A stretch of 64,000 bases of DNA from Brachionus plicatilis. Taxonomy: Eukaryota > Rotifera > Eurotatoria > Ploima > Brachionidae. Shown here in pieces: positions 32,231 through 43,378 of this stretch (within the stretch, counting starts at the first letter, position 1; every line of letters begins with the position of its first letter). The position numbers and the translations under genes were made by a program. The notes below the pieces were generated by a model. The model was not told where the DNA came from, searched no databases, and saw only the letters and a list, made by a program, of their open reading frames with translations. Location: the NCBI GenBank assembly GCA_010279815.1, contig QEOQ01000444.1, positions 372,001 to 436,000 of the forward strand, read 5' to 3'.

Positions 32231-32699
32231 TAGTATTGGGCGGCGGCCAAGCATGGCCGGTCCGAACGCGGCCAAAATCAAGCGGCCAGACCGGCGATCA
32301 AAAATTTGGACCGCCAACCGGAAAATTTCAAGAAAAAGTTTTTGATGTTCTTTTAAGTTTTTAATTTAAAGAAACGAAAAATTTTCAAATATTACATACA
32401 AATCTCTAAACTCTAATCTAGAAAAAAAAATTCAAAAATTTAGCTGTTTCAAGAGAAATTTTTTTTTTAAATATTTCTCATTTTCTATTAAAATAAAATT
32501 TTAACCAATTTTTTTACTCTTAAAGAAATTTTTTCCGTTGATATGGTTTGATCGCAAATTTCGTCATCCTTCTTTGATTTGGCCGGCCTGGCCGCCAAAG
32601 AGGCCGTCCGCCTTTATAACCGTCCTTCTAGGCGGTCTTGTTCGCGGTTCAAAAAATTTTTGGCCGCATCAATGGCCGTTTGTACGGTTCCCAACACTA
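32231..32699. mobile_element. GGCC-rich hAT-type MITE, exact 8-bp target duplication
   Basis: Left end TAGTATTGGGCGGCGGCC, right end GTACGGTTCCCAACACTA, flanked by GTTTTAAT at 32223-32230 and 32700-32707. GC-rich arms of GGCC/CCGG words enclose AT-rich DNA. It is the uninterrupted counterpart of 9591-10849. Frames in its arms are not considered coding. Confidence 0.85.
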
Positions 32700-32707
32700 G
32701 TTTTAAT

Positions 32708-33713
32708 TACAAAATGTATCCAATGTTTAAATAACATTGTAAAAGTGTGACCTTTCAAATGTTTTTTTCAGTTTCAAATTAAAAAATAATTTTAAGTTAA
32801 TATTGCAAGCATCTTCATAATTTAAATTAAACTCTTAAATGAACTAGAATAAGTTAATTTTTATTTGGAAATTTGAAATAAAAATATTGAATATTCTTTT
32901 TTTAAAAAAAGTACCAGTAACACAGGTACAGGTAAACAATTAAAATATTTAAAATGATGATTAAAAATTAATTTTTCCTTTTTTGTTGATTTTTTACAAT
33001 TTTTTACAAAAATTTCCCGAAGTTTAGGTTAATTTTGGTCAAATTTTATTTTTTTCCTTTTTCAAAAAATCCAACAAAAAAATTTTTTTTGATGAAAATT
33101 GGTTTTTTTCGATAAAATTTAAAAAATTTTTTTTCACTGAATTTTACAATAATTATTGGAAATTTACGACAAAAATCGTTATTTTACGATAAATATGGTA
33201 AAATATCGTGAATTTACCATAATTTACGTAAAATATGGTGTCGTAGCAGCACTTAAATTGAGCTTTTATTCAATTTTAATTTTTAAAATTTTCAAATTTT
33301 TCAAAATTATCAGTTTATTTTTAAATTAGAAAATAAATAAATTGGTAAGCTGATTTTTTGAAAAATAATTTTTTTAACTTCACTGCCGCACATATTTTCA
33401 AAAAAATTTTAGTATTTTATTTCTATTTGCATTGCTACTAAAAAACAAGAATGTTCGTAAAATAAAAACTTTATTTAATTCATTAAAAAAAAAAAAATTT
33501 TAAAGCTGATCACTAAAAGATTTAACAGCTAAAAATTTGCTCGAATTTTTCCAATTTCGAACAAACTATTTAAAAAATGTATAAGACAAAATTCCAGCAT
33601 TTTTTGCAATCAAAAGCAAAATAAAATTCCTCTAAACACACTGTGTCGAGCATAAATTACTAATTTCCTCAGTGTTTATTTTGGAACATATTTCACATTA
33701 TTTAACTAGTTGA
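32708..33713. other. AT-rich DNA with a truncated ACGTAAA element (to 33253)
   Basis: From about 33130 to 33253 the sequence holds TTTACGATAAATATGG, TTACGTAAAATATGG and the terminal CGTAGCAGCACT followed by TA, which is the right end of a Tc1/mariner-like element whose left side is not recognisable. The rest of the stretch shows no gene. Confidence 0.5.
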
Positions 33714-36700
33714 ATGATAGATCAAATGAACATTGCCGTTGAGCTCAAGCACCCGGATGAGCACGAGCCCATCGATCTGTTCTTTGAAGCAATAAACCTG
33801 ATCTTGCCCAGCTCCAAGATAAGCGAGCACTCGCGAAAGATCCACCGCTCGAATTCAGTGCCAAACGACCTGGCCGGCCTCTCAAGCCCAGAGTGCCGCA
33901 CAGACAAAGTCAAACTAGATCCAGACACTCCAAACGGCATCGACTTTGTAAACTTTTTTTTGTCAATAAAATTTTTTCTCTCTAACAAAAATTCTAGAGG
34001 CCAATCGTGGAAAATCTGTGCGTCCAAGTGTTCACTTGTTTGTCCAAAGGCTGTTGCCAAGAGTTCCTCAACGAAGCCGATCTAGTCAATCATTTTGACC
34101 GGGAACACAAACAGGTAGTCCATTGCCTTAAATTGAAGTGCATTGACTTAAAATTAGTCTTAAAGTGCGAGATCAGCTCTAAATATGTAAAGTCGTACAA
34201 GTGTGAGATTAACAAGTGTGGCCAAATGACCGAGTGCGGCAGAAAATTGGACTCGTTGAACAAAATGGTCAGTCATATACTCAAAGAGCACACTCTGCAA
34301 GAGCAAATCGCCAAAAAAGAAAACAACACTCTCGAGTTCAAATTTATATCCAGACATCTAACCAATTTAATAATTGTAACTAGCTTTTATTTTAAACAAA
34401 ATCATGTTGAGTCCATTCAGAATTACAATTGATAGAACATTTACTCTTTTTTTGGTCTTTTCTTTTTCTCTTTATTCCTTTTTCTTTTTAAGTTATAATC
34501 GGCTTATGCTAAAATATGGACTGCGGTCGGATGGTATTTGGAATTATCCAAAAACTTCCGATATCCGTGTTATTACTAGTTTTACAAGTCAAAAACAAGG
34601 TCTTTTGGTCCAACTGATACTTGTGCGCAAAAGTTCATCAAATTCGCTAAAAAATGGTCGGTGGTCGGAAGTTTTTGGATTATTCCAAATACCATCCGAC
34701 CGCGGTCCGTGTTTTAGCATAAGCCTTATAATCTGACTTATTGATTTTGTCTTTTTTAAATTTTAAAATATTGCTGTTTTTACGTAATTTTACGTGAAAT
34801 TACGTAAAATTACCAAAGTAAAAAAAAGTAAATTTACCGGATTTTACGTAAAAAGTAAAAATTCCAAAAAATACTACTTTTTTGAGAATTTTGACATTTT
34901 TAGACTTTTTTGAAATTTTTTGGTCCTGAATTCGAAAAAAAAAAATTACTTTTTTTCACGTAAAATTTCGTGAAATTTTATTTAATAGTGGTAAATTTTT
35001 TTAATTTTTAGTAGAAAAAAGTAAAATTTTTAAATCTTTGGAAAAATTTATTTTTTTTATTTTTATCATTTTAAAGCTGTCGCCAGCTTTTTTCCATGAT
35101 TCTTTGAAATTTGAATTTTTTGGCACCAGCTTCAACAAATCTTCTTTAATAAAAAAAAATTGAAAATTAAAGCTGTTTTTTTTTTCATTCATTGTAAATA
35201 AAGTTTCTTCTAATGGTGCACGGTTTGATGACTTTATCTCATTCAAGAGCTTATATTAGTAAAATTACGTAAAAACAGCTTTTCGTAGCAGTGCTGTATT
35301 TTCATTTTCAATTACAGAAGTCTATAAGCTACAAGCTCTTTTCCTCCTTGAATATCTTCCCAAGCTTCCTTTGTAGATAAAATGCGGGTTCATGATCGGT
35401 CTGTTTAATTGAGGAGCGAAGTTTATATAAACAATTATTTTATGCTAAAATTAAATAAAATAAAATAAAAATTGCAGGAAAATTCTGAAATATGGCAAAA
35501 CTTTTTTCATTAGACAACCCAAGAGTGAATAAATTTTTTTTATATGAAGCCTGATCTAATATTTAAAAAAAAAGTCTGGACTTGGACTTTTTTTTTGGGG
35601 ATTTTAAACAACTCTGATATTTTCTATGCATATTTTAATTGAATTTCTAATTCTTATTTTTAATTTTGACCTAACGTAATTCTCCAAATTAATGAAATAA
35701 TGGCAAGTCAGTAAAAAATGAACACTGATTTTAAAAAAAGTAATGTTCAATTTATGCGAGATGTCTTAAAAAAGGAATAAGTAAACTTTTGTTAAAAATA
35801 CATCCGGTTTTAATGAAATTCTGATTTAAAACATAATTAAATTTCCATTTTTAATTGAATTCTATAAAAGCTGAAACTATTTTTAATAATTTAAAAATTT
35901 TTTCACATCTAATTAAATGTCATTAATAATGAATTATTATTTTTTTCAAAAACAGTGCTTAATTATGAATAACAGTAGGACTGATCTATTACTTAGCTGT
36001 TTTCAATAATCAATTGATCAATTAGATCCATTTTTGTTTTGGACTGTAGGTTCCCCTTGTTTAAACTATCCACTAAAATATAAAGTTGTCGAAACATAGC
36101 AATTTTATACTATAGTTGTTGTGAATTTCAAATACAAATAGGACAAAATTCTTCATTTTTTGATAAATTAAAATTAAAGTTAATAAAATATTAAAAAAAA
36201 ATACTGCTACATAATTTGTTGCACCTTTTTTACTCAAAATAAATTTTATTTTTTATTTATTTAGTAATTCAAATCAATAATCAATTTAAATCTTATTGAT
36301 GATTTATTTTTTTCAATTTTTTGGCAAATTGAAGTTTCAGATCAAATTTAAAGATCAAAACGATCATTTTAAATTTCAAAACTTAATTAACATGATGATT
36401 TTGATAATTTTAAAAAAAAAATACTAAACATTACTAGACATGTTATGTCTAATAATAGTTCATTTAAATTAAAATTAAAATGATTGATTTCTAATTTATT
36501 TGACTTTAAACGCCAAGTTTACTTCGCTCTACTTAGACTTCAAAACAATAGTTTCTACATAAAAATCTTTTAACTAAAAACCATAAACTTATTTATTTTA
36601 TTAGAAAAATTTTCATTTAACTCATTTTATTTACTAACGCTGGGCTAAAAAGAAGGACTAAGTTCCATTCTGAGCAGCCTGAGGTTCTCCTCGAATTTAT

Positions 36701-39700
36701 TTAGAAAATAAATAAATAAATAATTTATTTAACAAAAACAGACAATAATTTAAATAATTCAGGTTAAGTTAATTCAAAAATTCAAATTTTTAAACCCATT
36801 CATTCAAGCATAATTAATTTTATTTTTTCACTTAAATAAATTATAGATTTTAAAAAAGTAAATTTTTTGGTCGTGAAAAGTAAGTTTTGATTAAACCAAT
36901 TAAAATATTTAAATCTATTTTAATTTAATAAAAAGGGACATTTTAAATTTCAAATATGAAAATAAACTTGACATCACATGTCAAGTAATTTCTTTGGAAA
37001 AAATTTTTTTTTTTTTTATTATTAGAAAAGAGAGAGGTATTTTTTTTTTCACAAAGATAATAAAAACAACCACAAATTATAGAAAAATATAATAAATATA
37101 ATGACAATAAAACAAAAATAATATTTGAGTAATTATTTTATTAAACTGTCACTAATGAAAAAAAAATAATAAAAAAAATAAAAACAATGTATCTATTTTA
37201 TTTGAACATGAATTTTTTTAATTAAATCATAACTTTATTAATAAAAAAAATAAAAAAAAATACCGACTAATTTTTATTTACCTCTTTAGTGCAACCTTTT
37301 GGACAGTAAAAACCTCGTTTTTTAACATTTTTATTATATTACATTTCTCTCAAGTTCGCTTTCTCAGGATTCTGTTGTCATTTTAGGTTAAGATTAAGGA
37401 TATTTTTAACAATACATTTTTATAAGTTTTATATCTCTTCTAAAACTCGTTTTTTTCTCATTTTATTAATTTTGTTAACAATTAACAATAAAGTGCAATT
37501 ATATTAATTTAAGTTGTCAAAATAATTAATTTGTTATCATTTTTTATTTCAGTTAAATAAATATTAAAATTGTGATAGGTTTATTATTTTTGTGGAATAT
37601 ATATTAAGATACAGGAAGCAGAGCTTTATATATGCGAGTAACTAGCCGTTATTTTATAACAAATGTCTTGAAACATTGATGGGCTTTGTTCAAAAAAGGT
37701 AGGGGAGGTTTTATTTAAATAAATTTATTTTCAAATTGTAAATGAAATAAGATTATAAAATATCAAATAAAAGTAAAAATAAAATGTCTTAATTGGTGCA
37801 CAAAAGATTTTTCAACTTGTTTTTGATTAAGCATTGAGTTTTAAGGCTAAATTGGTATTTTAAAAAATCTAAAAATATATTATAATATTTTTATTAATCA
37901 TTAATCATTTTAGATAAGTATAAAAAATTACAGAAAATTGTACTTGAAATGTAAAATTTTAATTATAGATATATGTTTTGAATAGAAATTATGGGTAATT
38001 ACATAGGTTGTTGACATTTGTTAGCTGCTGTTGTTCTTGTTCTTTTGTTTGGTTTAGAAACGTCAGGGGATTCTTTATTTGATTTTGAAATTGGTGTGGT
38101 GTCTATTTCTTTTGATGGATAAATGGTTTTATCGGTCGAAGATTAATTAATTAAATGTAAATCTCATGGCAGATAAAATAGTAAAAAAACAATAATTGTT
38201 TGTTGTTTTCTTTTGTTTCTTTCTAATTTAATATTAAAGTGTTAGATTTTATTATTAAACAAAACCGATAGCCAATAGTTTCGCTGAAGTATTCGTCGAA
38301 TCATAATTTAGGGTTTTAATTCTTGAATTGAAAAATCGTTCAGTATCCTAGATTTTCCTATGTACACATCTGGTAATTAGATCGTCGCGATGCTCGTTCC
38401 TCGCAACAATTAGAGAAAGTTTCATTAAAATTTGTGGATAATTTTAATGTCGTCCTAGAAAAAATATTACAATTTATATTTTGATCTTGTGATCTTGATC
38501 TCAAGGTTCTATTTGCCAATTTTTTCAAATTAGATAAATTATTTTTGGTAAAAAAGAATTTTAATTTATCAAAGTGAATATTTGAACTAATCATTTTTAT
38601 GAATTCTTAATTTTATAGATAAAATAATAAGAATCAAATGTAAATAACTCTTAATTTTTAATTATTTTATAGATTTTTACTTTTTTATCTTATGTATTTC
38701 TGCCTATCTGGCTTAAATCAAATAAATGATAAATTTTAATAATAGACTTACGGTTAATATTGGAAGAAACTGAAGTTGACTCGACTTGTAATTTTAAAAT
38801 AAATAATAAGATAATCGAGTAGGAAAATAAAGCGTTAGCATTAAAAATACTTATTATTTAAATTTGTCTAAATTTAGAAAATTATGAATATATTTTATTT
38901 ATAGAACTTTTTTTTTTTATTTTCATAATCTTTTTTTTGTCTTACATATTTTCTTTTTTGTCCATGGGACTTTTACTTTTACTAATTCATAACAATTTTT
39001 CATCGTCGTTTGGCGTTAATTGAAATAAATAAATAAATAAATTTATCAAAAAATGAAGAATTTTTGTCTTATTTCTATTCGAATTTCACACAATACCTAT
39101 GAATCAACTCAATATGTGAAAGAACAACAAAGAAGTTTTCTTTTGTTTTTTTTTAAAGTGTTCAAGTGAGAAATGTTGCTGTTTGTTTGTGAAGAGAACA
39201 GTGTATCGCAAGCACAGACAGTTGATTCACGAGAGGAGCGCGCCATCCGAGACTACAAAGCATGCTGTAAACCAAAATTTCTTCTCGTTTGTGTTTGACT
39301 TAATTTTGAACAATTTTAAGTGTGGCATCTGTGGATCGAAATTCACGCGTCCCAACCATTTACAGAAGCATTTGAGAGTGCATCAAGACATGAAGGTTAA
39401 ATGCGAGTATTGCGACCAGGCGTTCATGAAGCAGTCGATGCTGCTCAGCCATGTTAGTGTTGCGCACAAAAATGAGAAAAAAAAGCACAAATGCCCGATG
39501 AGCGGATGCGACAAAGAGTTTGTCTGCAAAATGTATTTGGACACGCACATGAGCAAAACTCATCCTAACAACGATGAGAATAGTCTTTACTGTGTCGAGT
39601 GTAAACGACACTTTGCGGCCAAATGGCTCAAGAACCAGCACGACCAAATAAAGCACAGAGGAAGCAAATTGTACATGTGCTTGTTTGAGAATTGTGGCAA

Positions 39701-42608
39701 GACTTTTGCCACCTCTAGCAAGCTTCAAAGACATTCTCAAATTCATCTGAAAGATAAAAAGTACAAGTGTCAATTCGAAAACTGCACAGCCGAATTCACT
39801 CGCAAAGAACACTTGATTTCTCATATCAATGTGCACAGCGATGGAAAACCATTCCAATGTGATCATCCCGGTTAGTCATTTTTAATCATTTTTTTTTATT
39901 TATTGCTTTATTTTTTGGGGTCTTACCTGTCTTATGACCAGTTGGTCACAAAATTTGTGAAAAATTTATTATATCATCAAAAAATTTAGTTAATAACATC
40001 AAAAATTTATCATTAGAAAAATAAAATTTGTCATCAAAAAATTTTTTTTATCAACAAAATTATTAAAATTTATTAAGAAAAAATTACAGTACTGCTATGA
40101 TAATCTGTTTTTACTAAATTTTACGTGATTTTACGTAAATTTACGTAAAATAAAAAAAGTAAGGTGCGCGTCATTCAATACGTATCGATATTACTTTTTC
40201 CCAGACATCTATATATCATTTTATAGAGAAAAAAATTCTAAGACCAACGGCATAGATCATTATATAGGTTTCTTATATAATAAAGGAGAAATAAGGCTTT
40301 AAAGAATTTTTTGGCTTTTAGAGTATATTCGATAAATTTGAATATCTCAGGCTTGGCAAATGCGATTTACAAATTTTTTTTTTTAATTTTTACAGAAAAA
40401 TTGTTATTTTATTAGATACTGGGTTTGGTTTCGACAAGTTCTATTTTTTGTGTCCACAATCGTCTTTGACCCTTATTTTTTTGACCAATACCCGGAAGTG
40501 TCTAATAACTCAGCCATGGTAGGTCCTATAATCTTAAAACTAAAAAATTTGAATTCCTTAGTAATTTTACATAAGGCCTTGGAGAGTTTTTTTTATTTTC
40601 TATTTTTTTTCTCTTAAAAAAAGTGTTCAAAATGAGGCATTTTTAAAAAAAATTGAAAAAAATAAAGTTTATTTAAGTTATTAATCAAAATTTGTATCAA
40701 AATCTTTTTCTTTTTGATTTTTAAAAAATAAAAAATAAAAAAAGAGGAAAAAAAAAGGGAAAAAAATTATGGGAAAAATGCTACTAACTCCTAAATAACT
40801 TACAATCAAACGAGCGAATGATTTCCTGATCCCACCTAACATTTGATTTTAGCCTCAATCACTTGATTTTTCCATTTCAGATTTGTATTGAAAATAACTC
40901 CAAGATCTCTTTCGGTTTCTGACGTTGATAACTGCTTACCATTGATAAATAAGGAAAATTTTTGTTTCCATTACACATTACTTAGAAATGTTGTTTAGTG
41001 TTATTTTATGGATTTTTTCTATGACGGCCTCTTTTTCTCGGAGCTAAATTTGCTAAATTTGCTGCCCAAGAATAACCTTTAAATTTCTTTTTAATCATAT
41101 AAAGGACTTGTTTGTAAGTTTAAAAGTCAGCATGATGATTATAAACTCTGCTTACTTTTCTTGCTTTTTTAACGGGAATTTCATCTATTTCGGTATCATT
41201 TTCGGTGTCTTCTTCATTTCTTTGTGCCATTTGATTAGCATTTGATCCTCTTTATAAGCTTTAGTTTTATTCAAAAAAAATTTTTAAAGTTTCAAAAAAT
41301 CAAAAAAATTAAAATGGTAGGTCGGAGTCCGAAAATACGCTGTTTTAAATTTTACTATTATGATTACTATTACGATATTTACTTTTGAAAAATCACTTTT
41401 GCTAGTAATTAATTTATTTTACTATTAACAACCTTTTTTTTACTACTTTTTTATTTAATTTACTACGTGTTATATTTGCTATGATTTTTTTTTAATTTGC
41501 TACTTGTTTAATTATTTTTGCTACTGGATTAAATAGAGTAGCCTTTTAGAAAATTATTATAGAATAAAAAAATGCTATGTTTTATTTTTAGTGTTTCTCT
41601 TTTTTTAAGTTTTTTTCTTCTCCTTCCATTTTTCGTGAGCTTTTTCGGGGGGCGATACCAATGATATTATTGACAGCATCACTTATATTTATTACACGTC
41701 AAATCAATCATATTTTAAGTGATCTCAAGTGATCCAAAAAAAAAAAAAAACTGTTTGTCTTGTATCATTTTCAAAATTTTGTTCACTTTTTTCTTATTTA
41801 TCAAAGTTACTTAACACGGGGCTGAAAGGGAGGTTAATTACCATTCCAAACTGCCCGGGGTCCTCCTCTAACTATTATTTTAATAAAAAAAAAAATCATA
41901 TTTTAAAAAAATTTTAGTTGAATTTTTTTTATTAAAATAAAAGGATGTAATGGAACGTTCCGATACTACAATAATTTGCTCACTCATAAAAAATGCCATT
42001 CAAAAACACTTCAAAATGATAGTCCGGTTGAAGATCAAAGTAAAAGTGCTAATCCAGAATTAGACATTACACTCACTGAAGCAGATTCGTTTACACCTTG
42101 TTTAAGTCAGTATGTAGACCCGGCATATGAGGAATCAAGTGAGCTGATCGGTTTTGAGAACGATGACAAGCTGGACAACCAAGAGCACGTTATCAACATA
42201 AACAGTGATGACGAGGAGTATACAACTTGTGCAGTTGTGCTTGAGAACCTTTTTGGTTCGGCTCGCACTGATTATAAATCCAATCATGCCTATATAGAAA
42301 AATACAGACGCAAGCGCAAGAATTCAAAAGAGAACCATTGTTCAGTCAAACGAGTTAAGAGTGTGGATTGTGAAGAAGTTGATTTAATGGGCAATGGACA
42401 ATCACCGTCTTTCTCTGGATCGTTTACAAACTCATCTTTGGACTCTATTAAATCAACTTTGAAGCAAACACTGACATCTAAACAGCTCAGAAATAGGCCG
42501 CTGTCCAGCTCTTTATCATTCGACATTGATTATACAAGTGAACTTAAAGATTCGATTAGCCTACCTGATAGTTCAGACGTTTGTTTTATTAATTGTTTGG
42601 ACTTTTGA
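33714..42608 (+). CDS. C2H2 zinc-finger protein with ten fingers, five exons
   Basis: Exons 33714-33947, 33998-34375, 39159-39266, 39321-39870 and 41944-42608 total 1935 nt in a single frame (644 residues), all joins GT-AG. Fingers: CLSKGCCQEFL...HFDREH and CEINKCGQ...HILKEH (exon 2); CSSEKCC...HRQLIH (exon 3); six in exon 4, from CGICGSKFTRPNHLQKHLRVH's first 20 residues onward, including CPMSGCDKEF, CLFENCGKTF and CQFENCTAEF; and CDHPGCNGTF...HKKCH split across the last intron. Linkers lack TGEKP. The many C-x4-C fingers recall TFIIIA-like arrays, but the identity is not settled. The last 200 residues are Ser/Asp-rich with a basic patch YRRKRKNSKE, a likely nuclear effector tail. The exon 2-3 intron is 4.8 kb; a 5' and 3' gene pair is the alternative. 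AATAAA at about 42694. Confidence 0.75.
34502..34735. mobile_element. 234-bp fold-back MITE with exact 8-bp duplication in the zinc-finger intron
   Basis: Left end GGCTTATGCTAAAATATGG, right end its complement (TTTTAGCATAAGCC), flanked by TTATAATC at 34494-34501 and 34736-34743. Arms include GCGGTCGGATGGTATTTGG. Probably hAT-type by target length. Confidence 0.82.
34775..35296. mobile_element. ACGTAAA (Tc1/mariner-like) element, left end truncated, with minigene relic
   Basis: Left side opens inside the repeat (GCTGTTTTTACGTAATTTTA). The right end is complete, with TTACGTAAAAACAGC, CGTAGCAGTGCTG and TA at 35297-35298. Both sides carry TTTACGTAAA words in inverted order. The centre holds the reading-frame relic at 34999-35246. 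Confidence 0.7.
34999..35246 (-). pseudogene. Relative of the Tc1/mariner-borne minigene
   Basis: The minus strand reads NRAPLEETLFTMNEKK, a low-complexity Phe-rich stretch, then EDLLKLVPKNSNF and KESWKKAGDSFK. The last two blocks align without gaps to ERLTKFFPSGETF and EKAFEKARNSLK of the minigene at 22690-22946. Identical are E, L, K, P, F, K, A, S and K at matching positions, and both have L-x-E-T upstream. ATTAAAG before EDLL could be the remnant splice acceptor with the same phase. No ATG precedes the frame, so it is probably a decayed copy. Confidence 0.5.
35480..35616. mobile_element. Right half of an AAGTC MITE
   Basis: GTCTGGACTTGGACTTTTTT then TTTTAAACAACTCTG at the end, matching the right end and inner part (GAAAATTCTGAA, ATGGCAAA) of the copy at 55290-55617. 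Confidence 0.6.
36636..36715 (+). repeat. LINE-tail-like repeat, copy 1
   Basis: ACGCTGGGCTAAAAAGAAGG, TTCCATTCTGAGCAGCC, GAGGTTCTCCTCGAA and then an AATAAATAAATAA run. The same motif order (GGGCTGAAAGGGAGG, TTCCATTCCAAACTGCC, GGGGTCCTCCTC, A-rich end) is at 41817-41895. A shared tail followed by an A-rich repeat suggests 3' ends of one retroelement family. Confidence 0.5.
38358..38594 (-). CDS. Hypothetical antisense ORF in zinc-finger intron
   Basis: 78 codons from ATG 38594: MISSNIHFDKLKFFFTKNN, then a Ser/Arg/Asn-rich stretch with RSRSQDQNINCN and EERASRRSNYQ. ATTAG just after the ATG could instead be a splice acceptor. A short exon-like piece ESTSVSSNIN before a GTAAGT donor lies upstream on the same strand (about 38800-38770). 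No family recognised. It may be a small nested gene on the opposite strand. Confidence 0.3.
   Translation of the reverse strand: MISSNIHFDKLKFFFTKNNLSNLKKLANRTLRSRSQDQNINCNIFSRTTLKLSTNFNETFSNCCEERASRRSNYQMCT
40087..40162. mobile_element. Left-end fragment of an ACGTAAA (Tc1/mariner-like) element
   Basis: TA at 40085-40086, then CAGTACTGCTATGATAATCT and TTTACGTGATTTTACG. It stops abruptly at GTAAGGTGCGCG. Lies in the last intron of the zinc-finger gene. Confidence 0.6.
40163..40789. other. Intronic DNA without recognised features
   Basis: A slightly GC-richer block (40160-40560, with TACGTATCGATATTAC) abuts the truncated element. No coding frame or paired ends were found. Confidence 0.35.
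40790..40985 (-). pseudogene. LINE reverse transcriptase fragment (CR1/L2-like)
   Basis: Minus strand: FSLFINGKQLSTSETERDLG, then VIFNTNLKWKNQVIEAK and VGSGNHS. The 'L-S-x-S-E-x-E-R-D-L-G-V-x-x...L-K-W-K-x-Q-x-x-E-A' block follows the RT core in CR1-like LINEs. It differs from the Jockey-like copies elsewhere in the window. Stops and frame changes are present. Confidence 0.65.
41006..41230 (-). pseudogene. Second mini-MULE ORF: N-terminal leader joined to AT-hook
   Basis: Begins MAQRNEEDTENDTEIDEI, then PVKKARKVSRVYNHHADF, an in-frame TAA, TYKQVLYMIKKKFKGYSWA, and ends APRKRGRHRKNP. Acidic start, 'P-V-x-K-K-x-R-x-V-x-x-x-Y' leader and terminal AT-hook match the design of the protein at 6834-7067, though the sequences differ. 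One internal stop in 75 codons. Its upstream side (41340-41560) carries TTTGCTACT repeats. It is an internally deleted MULE derivative, distinct from the first. Confidence 0.5.
41340..41560. repeat. TTTGCTACT-type subterminal repeat array
   Basis: Words such as TTGCTACT, TTTACTACT, TTTGCTAGTAA and TTTACTAT recur about a dozen times, just 5' (minus strand) of the mini-MULE ORF. Comparable arrays of a different word flank the elements at 6235, 58197 and 62030. Confidence 0.5.
41817..41895 (+). repeat. LINE-tail-like repeat, copy 2
   Basis: CACGGGGCTGAAAGGGAGG, TTCCATTCCAAACTGCCC, GGGGTCCTCCTCTAAC, then an A-rich end. It parallels the copy at 36636-36715, and lies just before the last zinc-finger exon. 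Confidence 0.5.
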
Positions 42609-42985
42609 TATTACTATTTAATTTGTTTATTTTGATCAATTTTTGCAATGATCTCAAAGCACCGTTATTTATTTCTTTGTAAATAATTCTAGTAATAAAT
42701 TTTTTGGATTTACTTTTTGTTTATTTTGCCTTTAGAAAAATGCACTTCAATTTTATTTAGATAAAAAAAGTAATTTTAAAGTCTTTTCAAAGTCGAGTCA
42801 GTGACTTGAAAATTTGAATTAAAGTCGTTTGATCTGACATGAATTATTTATAAAAAAAAATTTGAAAAATCGTTTTTTTTAAAAAAAAGTTTTTTTTTAA
42901 ATTAACTGACAATTGAATATTAATTAAATTATATTGAATCCTAATTTATAAAAGTTAATGAAAAAGTGTGTTAACTCTTACAAAG

Positions 42986-43258
42986 TATTTTGATAAAGTG
43001 ATATCACAAATCTCAGACCCTGATATTACTAATACATTGAATTATAGCGAAGATCATGAGAACGATAAAGTCGGATAAAAACCAAGGAGAAAAATAGTAT
43101 TTGTATGCCCTATTGAAAATGAAAATTTTTTAGAGCGAGTTGATTTTTCCAATTTATTGATTAAAAGAACAGCTGACTATTCACATTTATTCTCAAAAGA
43201 ACAATTTTCTATATTAAAAATTAAAAAATTACTCAAAAGAATTAACTTTCAAGGTTAA
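42986..43258 (+). pseudogene. Unrecognised ORF relic
   Basis: Reads YFDKVISQISDPDITN, SEDHENDKVG, a stop, then KPRRKIVFVCPIENENFLER, SHLFSKEQFSILKIKKLLKR and a stop. Clearly coding in character for about 90 codons with one stop. Family unknown. The Ulp1-like relic 1.4 kb downstream on the same strand may be part of the same dead element. Confidence 0.35.
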
Positions 43259-43378
43259 TCAACAGGCTAGTGCCCATGCCATGAAGACCGATTAACACTT
43301 TATTTATTTAATTTTATAAAATAATTATTACAAGTTAAAAATAAAAAATTAATAAATTTGTTTAAAAAAAATTATTTA

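Larger units (their letters stand above)
35617..39158. other. Large intron of the zinc-finger gene, mostly featureless AT-rich DNA
   Basis: A single 60-bp repeat of interest (36640-36710) and a minus-strand ORF at 38358-38594 are listed separately. At 37999-38140 a minus-strand open stretch reads KTIYPSKEIDTTPISKSN and KRTRTTAANKCQQPM before a stop. It is coding-like but lacks a clear splice acceptor. The rest is homopolymer-rich. Confidence 0.4.

Noticed and set aside
32538..32750. Plus-strand ORF
   Set aside because: Lies in the right arm of the 32231-32699 MITE.
39360..39866. Long minus-strand ORF
   Set aside because: Exact antisense of the zinc-finger exon; the plus strand has six finger signatures.
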